Assembly (NCBI GenBank): GCA_950295325.1
Contig: OX485804.1
Span: 3,784,001 to 3,848,000, forward strand
From: Polytrichum commune
Lineage: Eukaryota; Streptophyta; Polytrichopsida; Polytrichales; Polytrichaceae
Direction: 5' to 3'
Length of the DNA: 64,000 nucleotides
The notes beneath the pieces were generated by a model. The model was not told the DNA's origin. It did not search any database and saw nothing but the letters and a program-made list of their open reading frames with translations. A program made the position numbers and the translations under genes. This document shows positions 47,877 through 60,689 of this stretch, piece after piece (position 1 is the stretch's first letter; every line of letters begins with the position of its first letter).

Positions 47877-48832
47877 TCATATTATATCATCACTCTCTCC
47901 TATGTGCTCGAGACATTGAATGGAATCAAACTCATCCCCCTTGTATTGATGTAAACATTTGATATTTTGGACGGTTTGAAATCGATCCTAGTCTTGGCAA
48001 AAGTTTTCTCGAGCAATGTAACATATTGTGGCTAACATTCCGTTCTCGCTATTTCATGGAGTTCAAGGCTACCTTACAGGAGCAATAACTAAATTTGTAA
48101 TCATGAGGACTTACCATGTCTGGTCACCCATTGATATGACATTGATGAAGAATATGAGAACTCATCTTAGCCTTCAGAATTGAAACCCAATCTACTTTCC
48201 CAAAGTGAAATTCAAGTGTTTACTTGCTAGTGTGGTCAAACCTTGCAAGGTGCATGCCATAAAATACAACAACTTATGCAAACTTATCAAACCAAGGTTA
48301 AAGTAAAGCAACAAAGAAAGAAGACATGGCCCAATTTCTCTTGCTTGAAACATGCAACAACACCTTGAAATTTATAGATGGTGCTCTAAACATAGTGAGC
48401 ATATATAAACAATGTCTTATAGGTATTATAACAAAGTATCCTATATATGACAATGAACACATTAAAGTTGTAGCTTTACATGGGACCAATAGAAAATCAA
48501 GCATATTATGAACCTTATATACTCTCAAACACCTACAATAAACAAATTAAGTGGAGCACATACTAATAATTCTTCATAATGAATCCCTCATCCAAGAGTA
48601 GAAGGACTATCATATGTCACCGCACGTTATCATCTATGGAGGTGTGATGTCATCCATAATCCTTTGATTATGTCCACAAACAGATTGATTGTGTTCAATA
48701 ACCAACTCAAGTCTGTAAATGATGTCTATACTCTCGAAGACCTCCACAACTTGTCATCCACTGTCCTCTCGGTGGTTGTCCGGACTCTAGTCCATAACTA
48801 CAATTTTTGAAAAGTACTAGAGTTGAATGGAC
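47877..48832. other. intergenic region between convergent genes, copy B
   Basis: Matches 19254-20235 of copy A. No feature is recognised. Confidence 0.6.
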
Positions 48833-51800
48833 TTAGCCCCAATAAACTTGGTCAAGAGGTCCACTACCCTTGTGTTTGGAAAATTTTCCAACTGCCTTGA
48901 CTTTCATCCTTTGAATATATTGGAGGGGACCAGCTGAACATTCACATTTCCCATGTATGAATGTGCCATTTGTAGGTGTTAGCGTGCATGTAAGTGCACC
49001 ACCAGTTTTGAAGCGCGTAGCAGCACAGACAATGGCTTGCATCTCTCTGGATTTCCAGAAGTAATCCTTTTCATTGTAATCAATTTGGTCACCAATCATG
49101 TGTTTCCAACAGTCGTCACTTTCGGGTAATCCTTGGAGCTCCTTGTGAAGGACCATGTCTTTCAACACATTTCGGCCTTTGCGAATAATTTTCTCGGCAA
49201 AACGGATTGGGGAAGAGTTTGACAAAAACTCTTGCCCTACACGTACCTCTGATCGATTTCGTGTTACTTCTAACGAGCTCCCCTGCAGAGAGCTTCTGAA
49301 AATTTCTGACACTGCACTTGGATCGCCTTCAATAATGTCAGTGACGAATATAAATCTCTTGGTCCGCTGGTCATACATGAAAACCTGCATGCGATTGTCA
49401 TTATCGTCGTTTTTGATAACCAAATAATCTTCTGCACAATGGCTTATGCTGCCATTCTTTAGTTTCACCTCCACCAAACGGTGCACTTCATCTCGTGACT
49501 CCGGAGGCACAACTATTGTTCCTGGCATTGCCATACCCGACAAAACTTTGCACATCTCATCCTTCACCAGGCGTGTAAAAGCTTCGGGTCGAGTCTCCCA
49601 TGCTCCACTGACTTGGAACCCTAGAAGTCCAATTCCACCACCCCAAGTGCGTTTGAAAGCCATGAGCGCTGCTGCATCAACTTTTTGAGTCTCTTCAGCT
49701 GTTGGATGTTCAGGTAACAAGAGTTTTCTACCCAATTGTTTAATCAATTCTTCCATTCTCTTTTCCTCAATTTTGACAGTTGATGATGATTCAGCTGTTG
49801 GATGTTCAGGCAAAAAGAGTTCTCTACCCACTTCTCGGATCACATCCTCCCTTCTCTTTCCCCCAATTTTGACAGTTGATGATTCCGCTGTTGGATGTTT
49901 AGGTAACAGGAATTTTCTATCCAATTCTGGGATCACATCCTCCGTTCTCTTTTCCTCTGTTTTGACAGTTGATGATGTAGTTTGTTGTTGTGGTCCATTC
50001 TTCGCTTGCTTGGGCTGTACTATACTCCTGTCCATATCTTCCCATACAACATCATGTTCAACAATTAGGGCCTCTTCAGCTGTTGGATGTTCAGGTAACA
50101 AGACATTTGTACCCAATTCTTGGATCGATTCTTCCATTCTCTTTTCCTTGATTTTGACAGTCGATGAAGTAGTTTGTTGTTGTGGTAGACTCTCCGGTAA
50201 ATAGACTGGGTTGGACTGTGGAGGACACCAGCGTGATTTACCTGCACATCCTCTCCATACAACATCATGTTCAACAATTAGGGCCTCTTTTGTAAAGAGG
50301 ACATGGCATGCTTTGAGATTACATGTGCTACCACCTTCTTCAGCCTCACACTCAATATGCCCATCATCTCCAGTCCATTGTAACTTAAAATGTTGATGTC
50401 CTGCTGCAAATGCAAACGCCACCATCTGGAGAGCATTGCATTGTAACCTTGAATATTCAAGAAACCTGCTGTCTGGCAAACCACTCAAAGCTCTCCTTGC
50501 ACACGTCGACCGTTTCTCACATGTGCCGTGTCTTTCAAGAGCAAATTTATGGAAATGGCCATCGTAGCAGGTCCCATCCTCATGCAAACAACTCACCCTT
50601 GTAAATCCATCCGTTGTTGTAACTTGCGTTGTCCCTATGTAACTCACATGTGAATCTTCACAAAACATCCGGTGCTTGTTATCATATGCATCATCGATGA
50701 GCCCCTTATACAAAAGTATTCCTGTGAGGTCGTGTCGAATGACACACCATGTAGTACATCTTGTTTCATCAAAAACATAAGGATCTCCTTCCACGATACA
50801 GATGAGACCTTCAAGTCGGTAGATGCTGTCAAGATCAACAAGATCGTTCCCCCTCCATCGTAATGGGAGTGAATCCCATTCAAGTAGCACATTGTTCATC
50901 CGGTTTTGCAAAACCGTAGTTGCTGCTGTTGATAATATGTGTAGGGGCATACCCCTTATCATCAAGTTTTCGTCAATATTTTTAGAGAAAATAGCATGAG
51001 CAATGCTCTTTTCCATACCTTCCTTAATAATATTGGCTTCATCCCAAACGACTTTTGATGGTGGCCACACATCATCAATGCCCACCACTTGGCTTGCCCA
51101 TTCCTGCAACTCATTGATCGTGGTTTGTATGGAAGTCACAAGAAGTGAAACCAACACACTCGCTTCTTTAGGCACTCCAAGTCGCAGTCGCTCAAGGTCC
51201 TCAACGTTGTACTTCTTAAAATTCTCAAGGTGTGTAATTTCCGTGGCTACAGTGCATTGCAGAGTTTGCAAATGTTGTTTCCTAAACAATGAGACAGTAA
51301 GCAAGCCTGAGTTCAACAAAGATTTTGTCTTGTGACGCGTACTGTTTGGAGCATGAGAACAAACAACTTCGGTATGATACAAGTACATTCCTTGATAAAC
51401 TGCACACACTACTGTTGGCCAACTTCCATCAAACTCTGAGCTTTGGACAAACTGCCAAAGCCATTTGTCTTCGTGAAGGACACCTCCAACCTTCATCAAA
51501 CCAAAGAGGATGGACACCTGCAAACACTACATGTATGTTACAAATCATGTCATATTTTTTATAAGACTGTCGATTAATTATGTAACGGTGGAAAGACATA
51601 ATAAATTTAAAATCTAGGTAATCCAAGAATGGTTCCTCTCCTTTTTAGAACAGTTTCTTCTAAATCACCTCTAATACTTCAAATGGATCAATGATTTGTT
51701 GTTTTACAAAGAGGAGAAACGTGCTTGAAAAGAATGCGGCAGTGAGAGAAATCCGTTCATATAATGTGTGTTAGAATTAGAAAGGGCTTCCTTCTTCAAA

Positions 51801-52731
51801 TATCAGTTTTTGAACTTATTAGTAGCAAAGTTTCAAGGGGATTGTAAAATCAACCACAGACGTGTCATGAGGTCACATGACCTGTCAAAATTGGCTCTTT
51901 CATCACACACACGTGTAAGAAGAGCAAGCTTTGCTTCCTCTTTCTTTACATTTCAGCTTACAACTACAATTCATCATAATTCTGATTGGCCATGTGACCG
52001 TGCAGGACATCTTTGTGGTTGTTTCAACTAGTGTATGGTTGATTTAACAATTCCTTTTTCTAAACATGAACCCTCATTATCCAAACTCCCTATGTGTTGA
52101 ATTCATGTCTAAAAAAGAAAATATTGTTAATAATAATAATATTTTTTTAAAGAAAGTGCCTGCAATTAAAGGGTTCTTAGAAATGGGTTGGCAGCTCCAA
52201 ACCAAGTTCTAAAGACGGTGACCCCCTGCAATAGTTTCCACCCTGGGGTGCCTTTAAGCCTGCATCTAAGACCAGAAAGTATATTTTATTGTGAGTAAAT
52301 ACAACGAGAACTGAAATTGGCAACTGGTCAATCTGTCGCTTGATAACCGAGGATATACAAAATGAAAGAGGAAATTAAGATTTGTTTGTATTCAAGATAC
52401 CTTAGCTTGGATCCGATTATTTTCATGTTTACTTACCAAGTCTGAATTTTTTTGTGCGGCAGGGTCTTGTATGTTGAATGCAGGTTTAACACATAAGGAT
52501 TTGAGGTTGTCGCATAGCCGATGAGAGACGCCGTTCCCAAGTTTACAAGGATTTGAGCTATCTGACTTAAATCTTGCAAAGTGAGGAATCTTTTCACGAC
52601 GAGGACGCTCCGAGGCAACATCCATACCAATATTTGAATCAGGCATGTTGATATTGGATCCCCGACATATGTTGATACAAAGTGGGAAAAGTTGCACATG
52701 CTTTGAACTTGATTTGTCTCGATTTATTGAA
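48833..52731 (-). CDS. unrecognised plant gene, copy B
   Basis: Not recognised. The large exon 51517-48833 is open for 894 codons plus stop, preceded by acceptor TTTGCAG; the intron runs to donor GTAAGT at 52436. The upstream exon 52731-52437 matches 24377-23868 of copy A but lacks 234 bp in frame and has a net 10-bp gain near its 5' end, which changes the frame of its first part. Four repeats ending LLPEHPTAE lie at about 49690-50160. The N-terminal part of the big exon (MKVGGVLHEDKWL, YQGMYLYHTEVV) continues without break into ITHLENFKKYNVEDLERLRL, unlike copy A. No transmembrane segment or known catalytic motif was seen. Whether it is expressed is unknown. Confidence 0.6.
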
Positions 52732-52739
52732 CTGCACAG

Positions 52740-54240
52740 ATAGTCGTCACATACCCATTATCACAGCAGAAAACAATGCAAAGATATGTGTATTAGCAAG
52801 GGACTGTCATGTGAGCAATTGTCATGTTGCCCACCAAGAAATAAAAAGTCATCAGGTTACAAATCTCTTCTGTAAAATTTTGTATCTTTGTCTTTGCTGT
52901 CTCTGTTTTTTGGTTGTTTATATATCACAGATTAAATAAGAATATTTTTTTTAATAAAGAAGCATGAGTACAGATTTTTCATGTATTCATTGCTACCCAT
53001 GTCCCGACAAATAACTCTGTGAGTTGATTTGGTTAATCATGTCTGCAGCAACTACGCATTACCACCGTTCGAGATATGTACACTAAATATAATATTAAGT
53101 GTCATGATATTTAATGTCACGATGCTAACTTTTCGGATGACACCTCATATGCATAAATTTACCAGTACTGTCATGGATAATGGATGAGTACGATGGTTGA
53201 ATTCATACATTGGTCAAAACCCTACCTTTTCTTGTCAGCAACTTGTGCTGAAAAATTTCCATGAATGATTGAATTTCCCATGGAAAATCGCATGGTAAGT
53301 GACAGTAACACCCAAAAAATCTTTCGATTTTGTCCTTAAATTAGACTATAGTGTCTAAATTCCTCTGAAATGATTAGTAATTTTCCTGAAGTTTTTAACT
53401 TCAACCTGTTATTTTCCAACTCAACCGGTTAATCTGCATCTGGCAGCCGGTTCTCCCCATTCATTGCAAAGAGGTGCACCCATCAATCAGATCAAATGAC
53501 TCACCATGCATGTTGCCACAAACCTAGAGTCCTTGTTATTGTTGAGTTCCTTGAATCATTTCAAAAATCCATGAAGTCTATGAATTGTTTTTTTAAAGTG
53601 ATACAAAAGAATTAGTAAATTTGATGTATTTGAGTAGCACTATACTGCCAACATTAAAAGCTTCACACAAGTGGTATCTAGTGAGTTCTCAAGTGCAGCT
53701 CATCTCCAAGCCAGCTGACAGGATTTTGCTTGAATTTTAAGAAGGTCATACGCAACTACAAGTACGTAATATGTTTCCATGTTGTGTCTAGCATATTTCT
53801 GTTCAAATTTAAACTACCACAGGCCACTATTGATTAATTTCCAAAGGCAAATCAAGGAGTAAATTAGGGAATTTGGTATGGTAAACTTTAAAGCACAATA
53901 ACATTCAAGACAACATGGAAGGCAGGGATCACGCTATGAGAGACTCTGCCACAACATGACATGCCTGACATAATACGCTTCAAAAAAGTGATTTGCATGC
54001 TTACCACATATACATGAGAGGAATATTCTTCAGTGAACAGCAATTTAACTGATTGTGGTCTTCACCTGACATTCGAGGGTCGCCAAGAAAATTCATGTCA
54101 CCTCTCAGGCTAATTCAATGCTTTACATGACGGCAGAGACAAACATTTGCATGTCAATACCAACATGTATAACATTTACTTGTCTTCGTCTTGTTCTCCT
54201 GCAATATTCACCTAGCAGTTTGCAATGACCACCGAGCCCT
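52740..54240. other. upstream flank of the unknown gene, copy B
   Basis: Matches 24385-25510 with an extra block of about 300 bp at 53600-53905. The repeat copy with TCAACCGGTTAATCTG lies at 53350-53450. No exon was identified. Confidence 0.4.
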
Positions 54241-54249
54241 AACTCACAA

Positions 54250-55480
54250 TTTGAGCACTGGCCGAGGCAATGTGGCAGGGACCCAAGGCGCTGTATAAAT
54301 GATCTACAGTATGAGGTACGATGTGCAGTAGCCTTTACGTTTGCAAGGGCCCCAATCGCAAGGAGGTATGAGTGGAATCAAATCGGATAGGCCAGATTAG
54401 AGAAGAAATCAGATAAGCTTTAGAAATTAGCAACGGTATGGGGAGAGGCTATGTGGGATGAGGATGAGAGAATACCCTGGGCTGAATGTCTCGAATAGAA
54501 AGGAACAAGATCCGATCGGGGTCTGAAACAAAACAAAAAGGGCGAAGGTAGTGTAGGGAATGCAAGGAAATCTAGATCACAACTAGCGAAAGTAACGAAA
54601 GGGATCAGGGTACGATTCGGCAAACAGGAAGGCAAGACATAGGGTGGAAAGAGGAGATTAGGACAGAACCTATGTAGAAGCTCGGTAGTAGAGTAAGCCA
54701 GGTGGTTTTTGTCGAAGCTGTATGCGAAGCAGCAAGGGATTGGGTAAGAATAGGAAGGATGTGAAGATCAGAAGCTAGCAGAGTTACGAACTCAGCGATC
54801 GGGTCAAACTAAAGCTGCGTGCCGAGGGGAACCGGAAGCGAAGAAATGCAGGGAGAGGAAGTAGCCCGAGCTGGTGGAGCTCGTCGAGCACTAAAATGAG
54901 GCGAGACAGATCCGAGTGAGGCAGGCGAGTCAATCTGGGTGGGAAGCGACGAGATCCAGGAAGTGGAACTGGCCTGGGCTGGCGGAGCAGCAAATGAGGT
55001 AAGAGAGACCTTAGTGAGGTAGACTATGCAGTATCTGTGCATTGTGCAAGATCTGGGAGAGAAAAGGGGAGGCGAGGTGATCAGCGAAAAAAGTGAGGAG
55101 TGAAGTCAAGACAATCTGTGCAGACCGTGGAGCATCTGCGAACTGTGAGCGAGCAGAGGAGCAACAGGTGAGAGGGAGTTAATCTGCGGGCAGGGGACAG
55201 ATATGGAGCAGCAACTGCGATCCGGGTGCGAGGACGGACGCAGTGGCCATAGCCACATGGGCGAAGAGGGCCGCCAGCCTCCGCCTGGCGCAAGCCAGGT
55301 GGCCCCCCGCGGTTGGCCGGCGGGGGGGTGGTCAGGCCCACAGGCAGAGGCTGACCCGCCAGGCTGGGGATGCAAGCCCACGCCCACCGCCTTAGCCCTC
55401 CGCCACCTACCCAACCGCGCCAGGAAATTTCCTAGGCTGCGGGATGAAATGTTTTTTTACAGATATTTTATAAAAAATAA
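54250..55480. repeat. purine-rich to GC-rich repeat, relative of 60890-61330
   Basis: Shares GTGAGGAGTGA and CAATCTGTGC (55092-55122; 61196-61222) and GGAGCAGC/CTGCGATC words (55205-55222; 61095-61115) with the region after the second Myb gene. GC-rich at 55210-55430. No gene is supported despite several short frames. Confidence 0.45.
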
Positions 55481-55581
55481 TACAGCTAAGGGCGGTTACC
55501 TTTTGGTCCGCCCAAAGCTTAAATGGGTGAGGGAGGCCCAGCTCCTCACTCATATTTCATCGCTTTCAAATACAAGTCAAT

Positions 55582-56896
55582 ATGGCCACGAGGGAGGAGG
55601 ATATGATTTTAGTTTTTTTTGCCTTCATGGTGGTATTTCTCACATTTCCAATTCGTAGAGCGCGTGTGCGACCAACATTAGAATTGTTGGATGGAAGTGT
55701 AGGGGCTAGGTATTTTCCTTTAGTTGTTGTTTATTCGTGGATGCTACGTTTCCCGCAAAGATTGTGGTGGGTAGAACCAAAACAAAATATTCATTATGAT
55801 GTTGTTGAAGGAGATGTGTGGCATACTACCCCGGATATGTTAGATCGGAAATACTGGCAGACTTATAGGATGAGTTTTCTAGCATTTGAACAGTTGGTTG
55901 CCGAACTAACACCATTTTTGCGTCCTACTGCGCAGATGTTTGTCAGGCCTCCTATACGTATTAAGAAGCAAGTGTGTTTAGTTCTGTACCGATTAGCCCA
56001 TGGTTATTCTTGCAAAGCCATGAATATGTTGTATGGTTGTGAGGAATCTACCATTAGAAAATATACCCTAATTGTTTGTAGAGTATTATCTTCTAAAAAT
56101 GGACTATTTGGTGCGTACATTCACGCACCTAGAGGGCATAGGTTAATGGATGTTATCCGTAAGTTCAGAGATCTTACCGGCTTGCCTAATATGGTGGGTG
56201 CTATAGATGGCACCCACATACCTTTGTCTCTTAGGCCTCAAGGGGGTTTAACCCCTATGCCTTGTGTTTTTTCAATAGGAAAAAATTTCATAGTGTGTTA
56301 TTGCAAGCAGTGTGCGATGCAGAGGGATTTTTTTGGAATATGTGTGCAGGGCAACCCGGTGGAGTGCATGATGCCGCTCAGTTTGTTTGGTCAAAAATCT
56401 ATACGCAATTGGGAACACGAGAGATTTTACCAAAGCCAATTTTAGAAATTGGTGGATTGGAAATTCGACTATACTTGCTTGGAGATTCCGCCTATCCTAG
56501 TCGCCCTTATCTGCTGAAGAATTTCAAGCCCAATGTCAATGATCCCAGGTTTCAAGATAAAAGAAGGTTTGATGAGTCATTGAATTCTGGCAAAGTTGTG
56601 ATTGAACAAATTTTTGGAGCATTGAAGAATCGATGGAGAATTTTGAAGAATTTGAATATGGGAGTAGACAAGGCTGCTACAATCATTTTGCGTGTTGTAT
56701 TTTGCATAATTACTGCGAGATATTCTCAAAGCGAGTTCCATTGCCAGACAATTTCAATCAACGTGCCGATCATTTTGTTGGAGTACGTAGGGGACCTTTA
56801 AAAGTGTCTGCGGATGGTCGGGCTGGTAAAGTAGCGGGAGAACAGATGCGGGCAGCCCTGTTTGAAGCTTGGGTTGCAAGAAACCCATTTTTATGA
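55582..56896 (+). pseudogene. second PIF/Harbinger transposase, two frameshifts
   Basis: ATG at 55582 opens 288 codons including a helical N-terminal region (KQVCLVLYRLAHGYSCKAMN), GLPNMVGAIDGTHIPLSL with the first Asp, then a shift near 56265. The next frame gives FNRKKFHSVLLQAVCDAEGF, PGGVHDAAQF, LYLLGDSAYPSRPYLL with the second Asp, and VVIEQIFGALKNRWRILKN with the Glu. A second shift near 56695 leads to FACCILHNYCEIF and the C-terminus at 56896. It is diverged from the 26-27 kb transposase, so it is a separate element. The Myb/SANT gene at 60662-58909 may be its partner. Confidence 0.88.
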
Positions 56897-56899
56897 TGT

Positions 56900-57395
56900 A
56901 TAGGATTAGTCTATATTGTATTGTTCTATTTTATAATATATAAATTATTGGTATAAATATTATGAAATATGCCTTCAGTAATTTTCTTCGTTTAGTGATG
57001 AAAAGATAATATGTAAATATTAATGTTTGGAAAATATCATGATTATTATGATATTGTTCTTCTTCTTTGCTAAAACACCTTTGGAAAATGCAACAAATGT
57101 CGTATTGTGGAGGTGTTGTCTTCTCCTTAATATGACAAATGACCTAAAATTTTCATACTATCAAGGGAACTCAAAAACACAAGAAATATGACCTTCAAAA
57201 CATTAGCAACGAGTTTAAATAATATAGATTATGTGAAATAATCAGTACATAGTAATGATGCATGACGTTTAGCATCACTAAGCAAATTGCCGTTGCAAAA
57301 CAAAAAAAATTGTATTTATCTTAAGATTGTTAATTTGGGTTGTCGAAAGACCCACAATGGGGGCCACATTTGCGGTCACTTTTGGCATGGTTTTC
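56900..57395. other. no recognisable gene
   Basis: AT-rich sequence downstream of the transposase. Nothing is recognised. Confidence 0.5.
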
Positions 57396-57399
57396 TACT

Positions 57400-58075
57400 A
57401 CACTAAGTAGGATTTCATACACTTCGTACGAACACATACACTAAATAACAATATCCCTGTGGAAATAGGTTACATGAAATGTAAATTATAACACTAAATA
57501 TGAACTATGGTAATATGTGGAAGTTACATGTTTTAATGTAGTTCTATTAGGGACATGAAAATAACGAACTACGATATAAGAAGAATCTCAACATTTCTTA
57601 TAGCAAATGTTCCAACATTAATTATCAACACATTGAGAATTAGTGTTAATCAAGATACGGTGGTGGTAACATGAAATGTAAACAAACATTAAATATCCTA
57701 TTTAATGTAGTGCCAACACATGGTACATGTCACATGTACCTTACATTGAACATGCACAAAATAAATTGCTCTTAAATTTTGTAAGAATTGTTGTGAAAAG
57801 ATTTGTGAGGCACATCTTCGACACATTAACAAGAAGTGAGGACAAGTGAAGCCCAAGATAAGACAAAACATAGGTCAAACTTGAATTTTTTCTCAAAATG
57901 GCCCTCTTTTGGGCATGTATTAAAAAAATCAATACGTTCAATTTTTGGTGCATGGTCATTCTTCTTGGTCCAGATTTGGTTTACACGTAGTGAGGGGCCC
58001 AAGGCTTTCATTTTATTTTTCAGGAAGTCGGACCATGAACTTACCTTGTCCATTGTACATTAGTTACCCCAATTA
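57400..58075 (-). repeat. interspersed repeat, inverted relative of 44480-45190
   Basis: See 44480-45190. The two copies are in opposite orientation and similar over most of about 0.68 kb. No coding capacity. Confidence 0.65.
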
Positions 58076-58079
58076 TCAT

Positions 58080-58905
58080 GAAGTTTCCAATGACAAGTGA
58101 AGCTCTGAAGTAGTTCCCAAATGAAAATGGATGTAATGTACATGTACATAACATGGATGAAAGGAATTGTAGCATTTATTCCTTTTTTAATATGAGATAA
58201 TGTAAGCTCTACATGTCGTATTATCGAGTGCCACAGACGTATGAAAGTGGGAGTGTTGAACCAAGAAGTCGGTGCCGCAAAAATGTATCGTAATATCGAG
58301 GGTGTTGTAGAAACGATTGTCGTACTAACGAGGTTGGACTGTATGGGAGCTAACAGTTTGTAATAATTACAATGTATTTATTGTAACAAATACATAAATT
58401 GTTACAGAACATATGCTTGAGAATGTGACAGTATATTGTGAAGACAATTATATGGAATTATACAATTGTTAGGAAAAACCTTTATGTAGTAGGTGCATTG
58501 AATGAAGTGTATAGGTAATTACAAACACACGGATTTCTAGTGACACATAATGTAATTGTATTAGCAGATAATATTCATGATGTGGGTGTAATTTGGTAAG
58601 AAAGCGAATACACTTGATTATGTATATTGTAGAAGTATGTCGTGCATTAACATTCACCGTATAAAAGAAGCATGTACATTTTTAGTGAAGATTGTAATTT
58701 TTATTAAACATATACATATTATATGAACTCAAGGAAATGTAATAAGAAACATATATGAACTATGATATGTAAATGTATGGCAAAGAGATATTGTTATATT
58801 GCATCAAAATATCAAGTACAATGAAATTGGAAACTTCCAATGACAACATTGCCATATCTACTTATTTAGATTTTACAGCACACTTGCAAAAAGACCTGCC
58901 ATCCT
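58080..58905. other. no recognisable gene
   Basis: AT-rich, only short chance frames. Confidence 0.5.
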
Positions 58906-59177
58906 CTCCTATGATGTTTGAGTCAGTTTAAACATCTTCAACTCCAACTGCCTATTCTCTTTCTGCATTTCAACAGCCGCCTCTAATTTCAACTCCTCAA
59001 TTCTACGGGTAGACTCACAAAACCGATCCAAAGAAGCTGCCATATCATTTGACAATCTTCTCTTCTTCACTGGTTGTCCCCGGACTCAAGGTAAGTTTGC
59101 GGCTCTAGTTCGAGGAGAATCCGGTTCCTCCTCTCCACCCTCTTGTGTTGCCTCTTCTTCTTGAGATGGAACTTGTT

Positions 59178-60188
59178 CAGACCTTGGACAACTGCCAAAA
59201 TAACTAAAGTTAACTAGATTTTTTTCCAAGGCATTTAGGGAACAACTATAGTTAACTGAAAAAATTTCAAACCCATTTGAAAAACAACTAAAGTTAACTA
59301 GAAAAAATCAAGACCAAATTCAAGAACAACTATAGTTAACTAGAATTTTTTTTAACAACAATAACTATGTATCTAACTATAGTTAACTAAAAAAAACTTC
59401 AATAAAAACTTTAGTCAATTGTAGTTATGAAATATAAACATCAAGCCTCATATTCTTCATCTGCCTCAATGTTGTCCTTATCTTCATCGTTGGTGTCGTA
59501 TTCCGACATAACTGGTCGCTTAGGAATAAAATTCTCCCATTGCGAGTCAAGCTTGACTACCTCAAATACGTCAGAACAAAGTAAATGCTTGTTCATCTTT
59601 AGGAACATGTTGACTTCAATTAAACCTGCTCGCAAAGAAGATCGCTTTGGAGCAATGACATCATTCATACCACCAAGATCGCATTCCAACCCGCCAGCTG
59701 ATCTCACTGTGTTGAGTTCCTCCAAGCTTGAGCATTTAAGTAAAGATCTATTGCACTTTAACTAGTAACAAAAGATCCTAACAGTGCACATTATGCAAAC
59801 ACAAGAGTTTGAAGCCTAATCCACCACCACATCGATGACTTGAGTTAGTTGACACAATGAAGCATAGATACCTTGCTTGCTCCAGATTGTCGAGTGTGCT
59901 CTCAAGAGGCTCTAGACCAAAAGGAGGAGAAGCTTCAAGATATACTAATTATTTTGAAAACCATTAGCCTTTAGCCCCTCATTCCTCGTCATCCTACCAT
60001 AATTTCAGGCTGCACTTAATGTTAGTTAACTAGATATAATTATAGTTAACTAGATTTTTTGGTAGTTTGAATTCAAAACAACTATAGTTAACTGGATTTT
60101 TTGACCGGTCAAATCGTGAACAACTGTAGTTACGAAGGGCAACTAGTTAACTACTAGTTGATTTAGTTGGTTAGTTGTCCAAGGTCTG
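59178..60188 (-). mobile_element. hAT-like element inside the Myb/SANT gene
   Basis: Ends CAGACCTTGGACAACT and AGTTGTCCAAGGTCTG form a 16-bp perfect inverted repeat. The flanking direct repeat AACTTGTT (59170-59177 and 60189-60196) is an 8-bp target duplication. Removing the element and one repeat restores the host reading frame. Subterminal regions are packed with ACTATAGTTAACTAG-like motifs on both sides (59205-59430; 60020-60160). At 1,011 bp it is an internally deleted derivative that keeps a transposase C-terminal piece. Confidence 0.96.
59441..59725 (-). pseudogene. hAT transposase C-terminal fragment
   Basis: Frame of 94 codons ending near the element's left end. RSSLRAGLIEVNMFLKMNKH resembles the end of hAT dimerisation regions (R-x-SL-x-P-E-x-V-E-x-x-x-F-L-K-x-N). 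An acidic tail (EYDTNDEDKDNIEADEEYEA) follows. The catalytic part is deleted. Confidence 0.6.
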
Positions 60189-60689
60189 AACTTGTTCTTC
60201 TACACCCACATGTTCGCCATTGTCCATCCCACCGGGCACACCATCCGCCTTGGCGGTACCAGAGAGTACCTCATCGATGGTGTTAAACCAAATCCACTGA
60301 GATCTTGCATTGTCACCCGTGACATTGTGGAGTTTCTTTTCCTTGTGATAGTGCCGCTTGAGCTTGTCCCATTTGTCCCTAATTTGACTCCAAGTCCTCC
60401 TAGCCTCATTAGGATGCTCCCTCAAAATTTGCTCCCTAATCCTCTCCCAATTTTGTTGCTTAAACACAGTTGTGCCAAAGCTCTCAATCCTCTCCTTCAC
60501 CAATTCTATGAGAAAGTTGGTGGCACCATGGGTCCACTCCCTAGCCGGAAGAGATGAGGAACCTAAACCCGAAATTTTGTCATTGGTAGCGAGAGATGGA
60601 GTCCCCAAAATTGGAGGGGATGCAAGTACTACTTTCCCCAAATAACCCAAGCCTTCCTCCATGATTAAAAAAAAAAAAAGGCCCAACTT

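Larger units (their letters stand above)
58909..60662 (-). pseudogene. second Myb/SANT-like gene, split by a hAT element
   Basis: Minus-strand frame from ATG 60662 reads EWTHGATNFLIELVKERIE, NWERIREQILREHPNEARR and TWSQIRDKWDKLKRHYHKEK, a trihelix/Myb-SANT DNA-binding domain with FNTIDEVLSGTA after it. At 60197 it runs into the hAT element (59178-60188) and resumes in the same frame at 59169: VPSQEEEATQEGGEEEPDSP, then PVKKRRLSND (a basic, NLS-like patch) and ELKLEAAVEMQKENRQLELK. A TGA near 59088 (probably from CGA) also interrupts it. It resembles the DNA-binding partner of PIF/Harbinger transposases. Confidence 0.85.
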
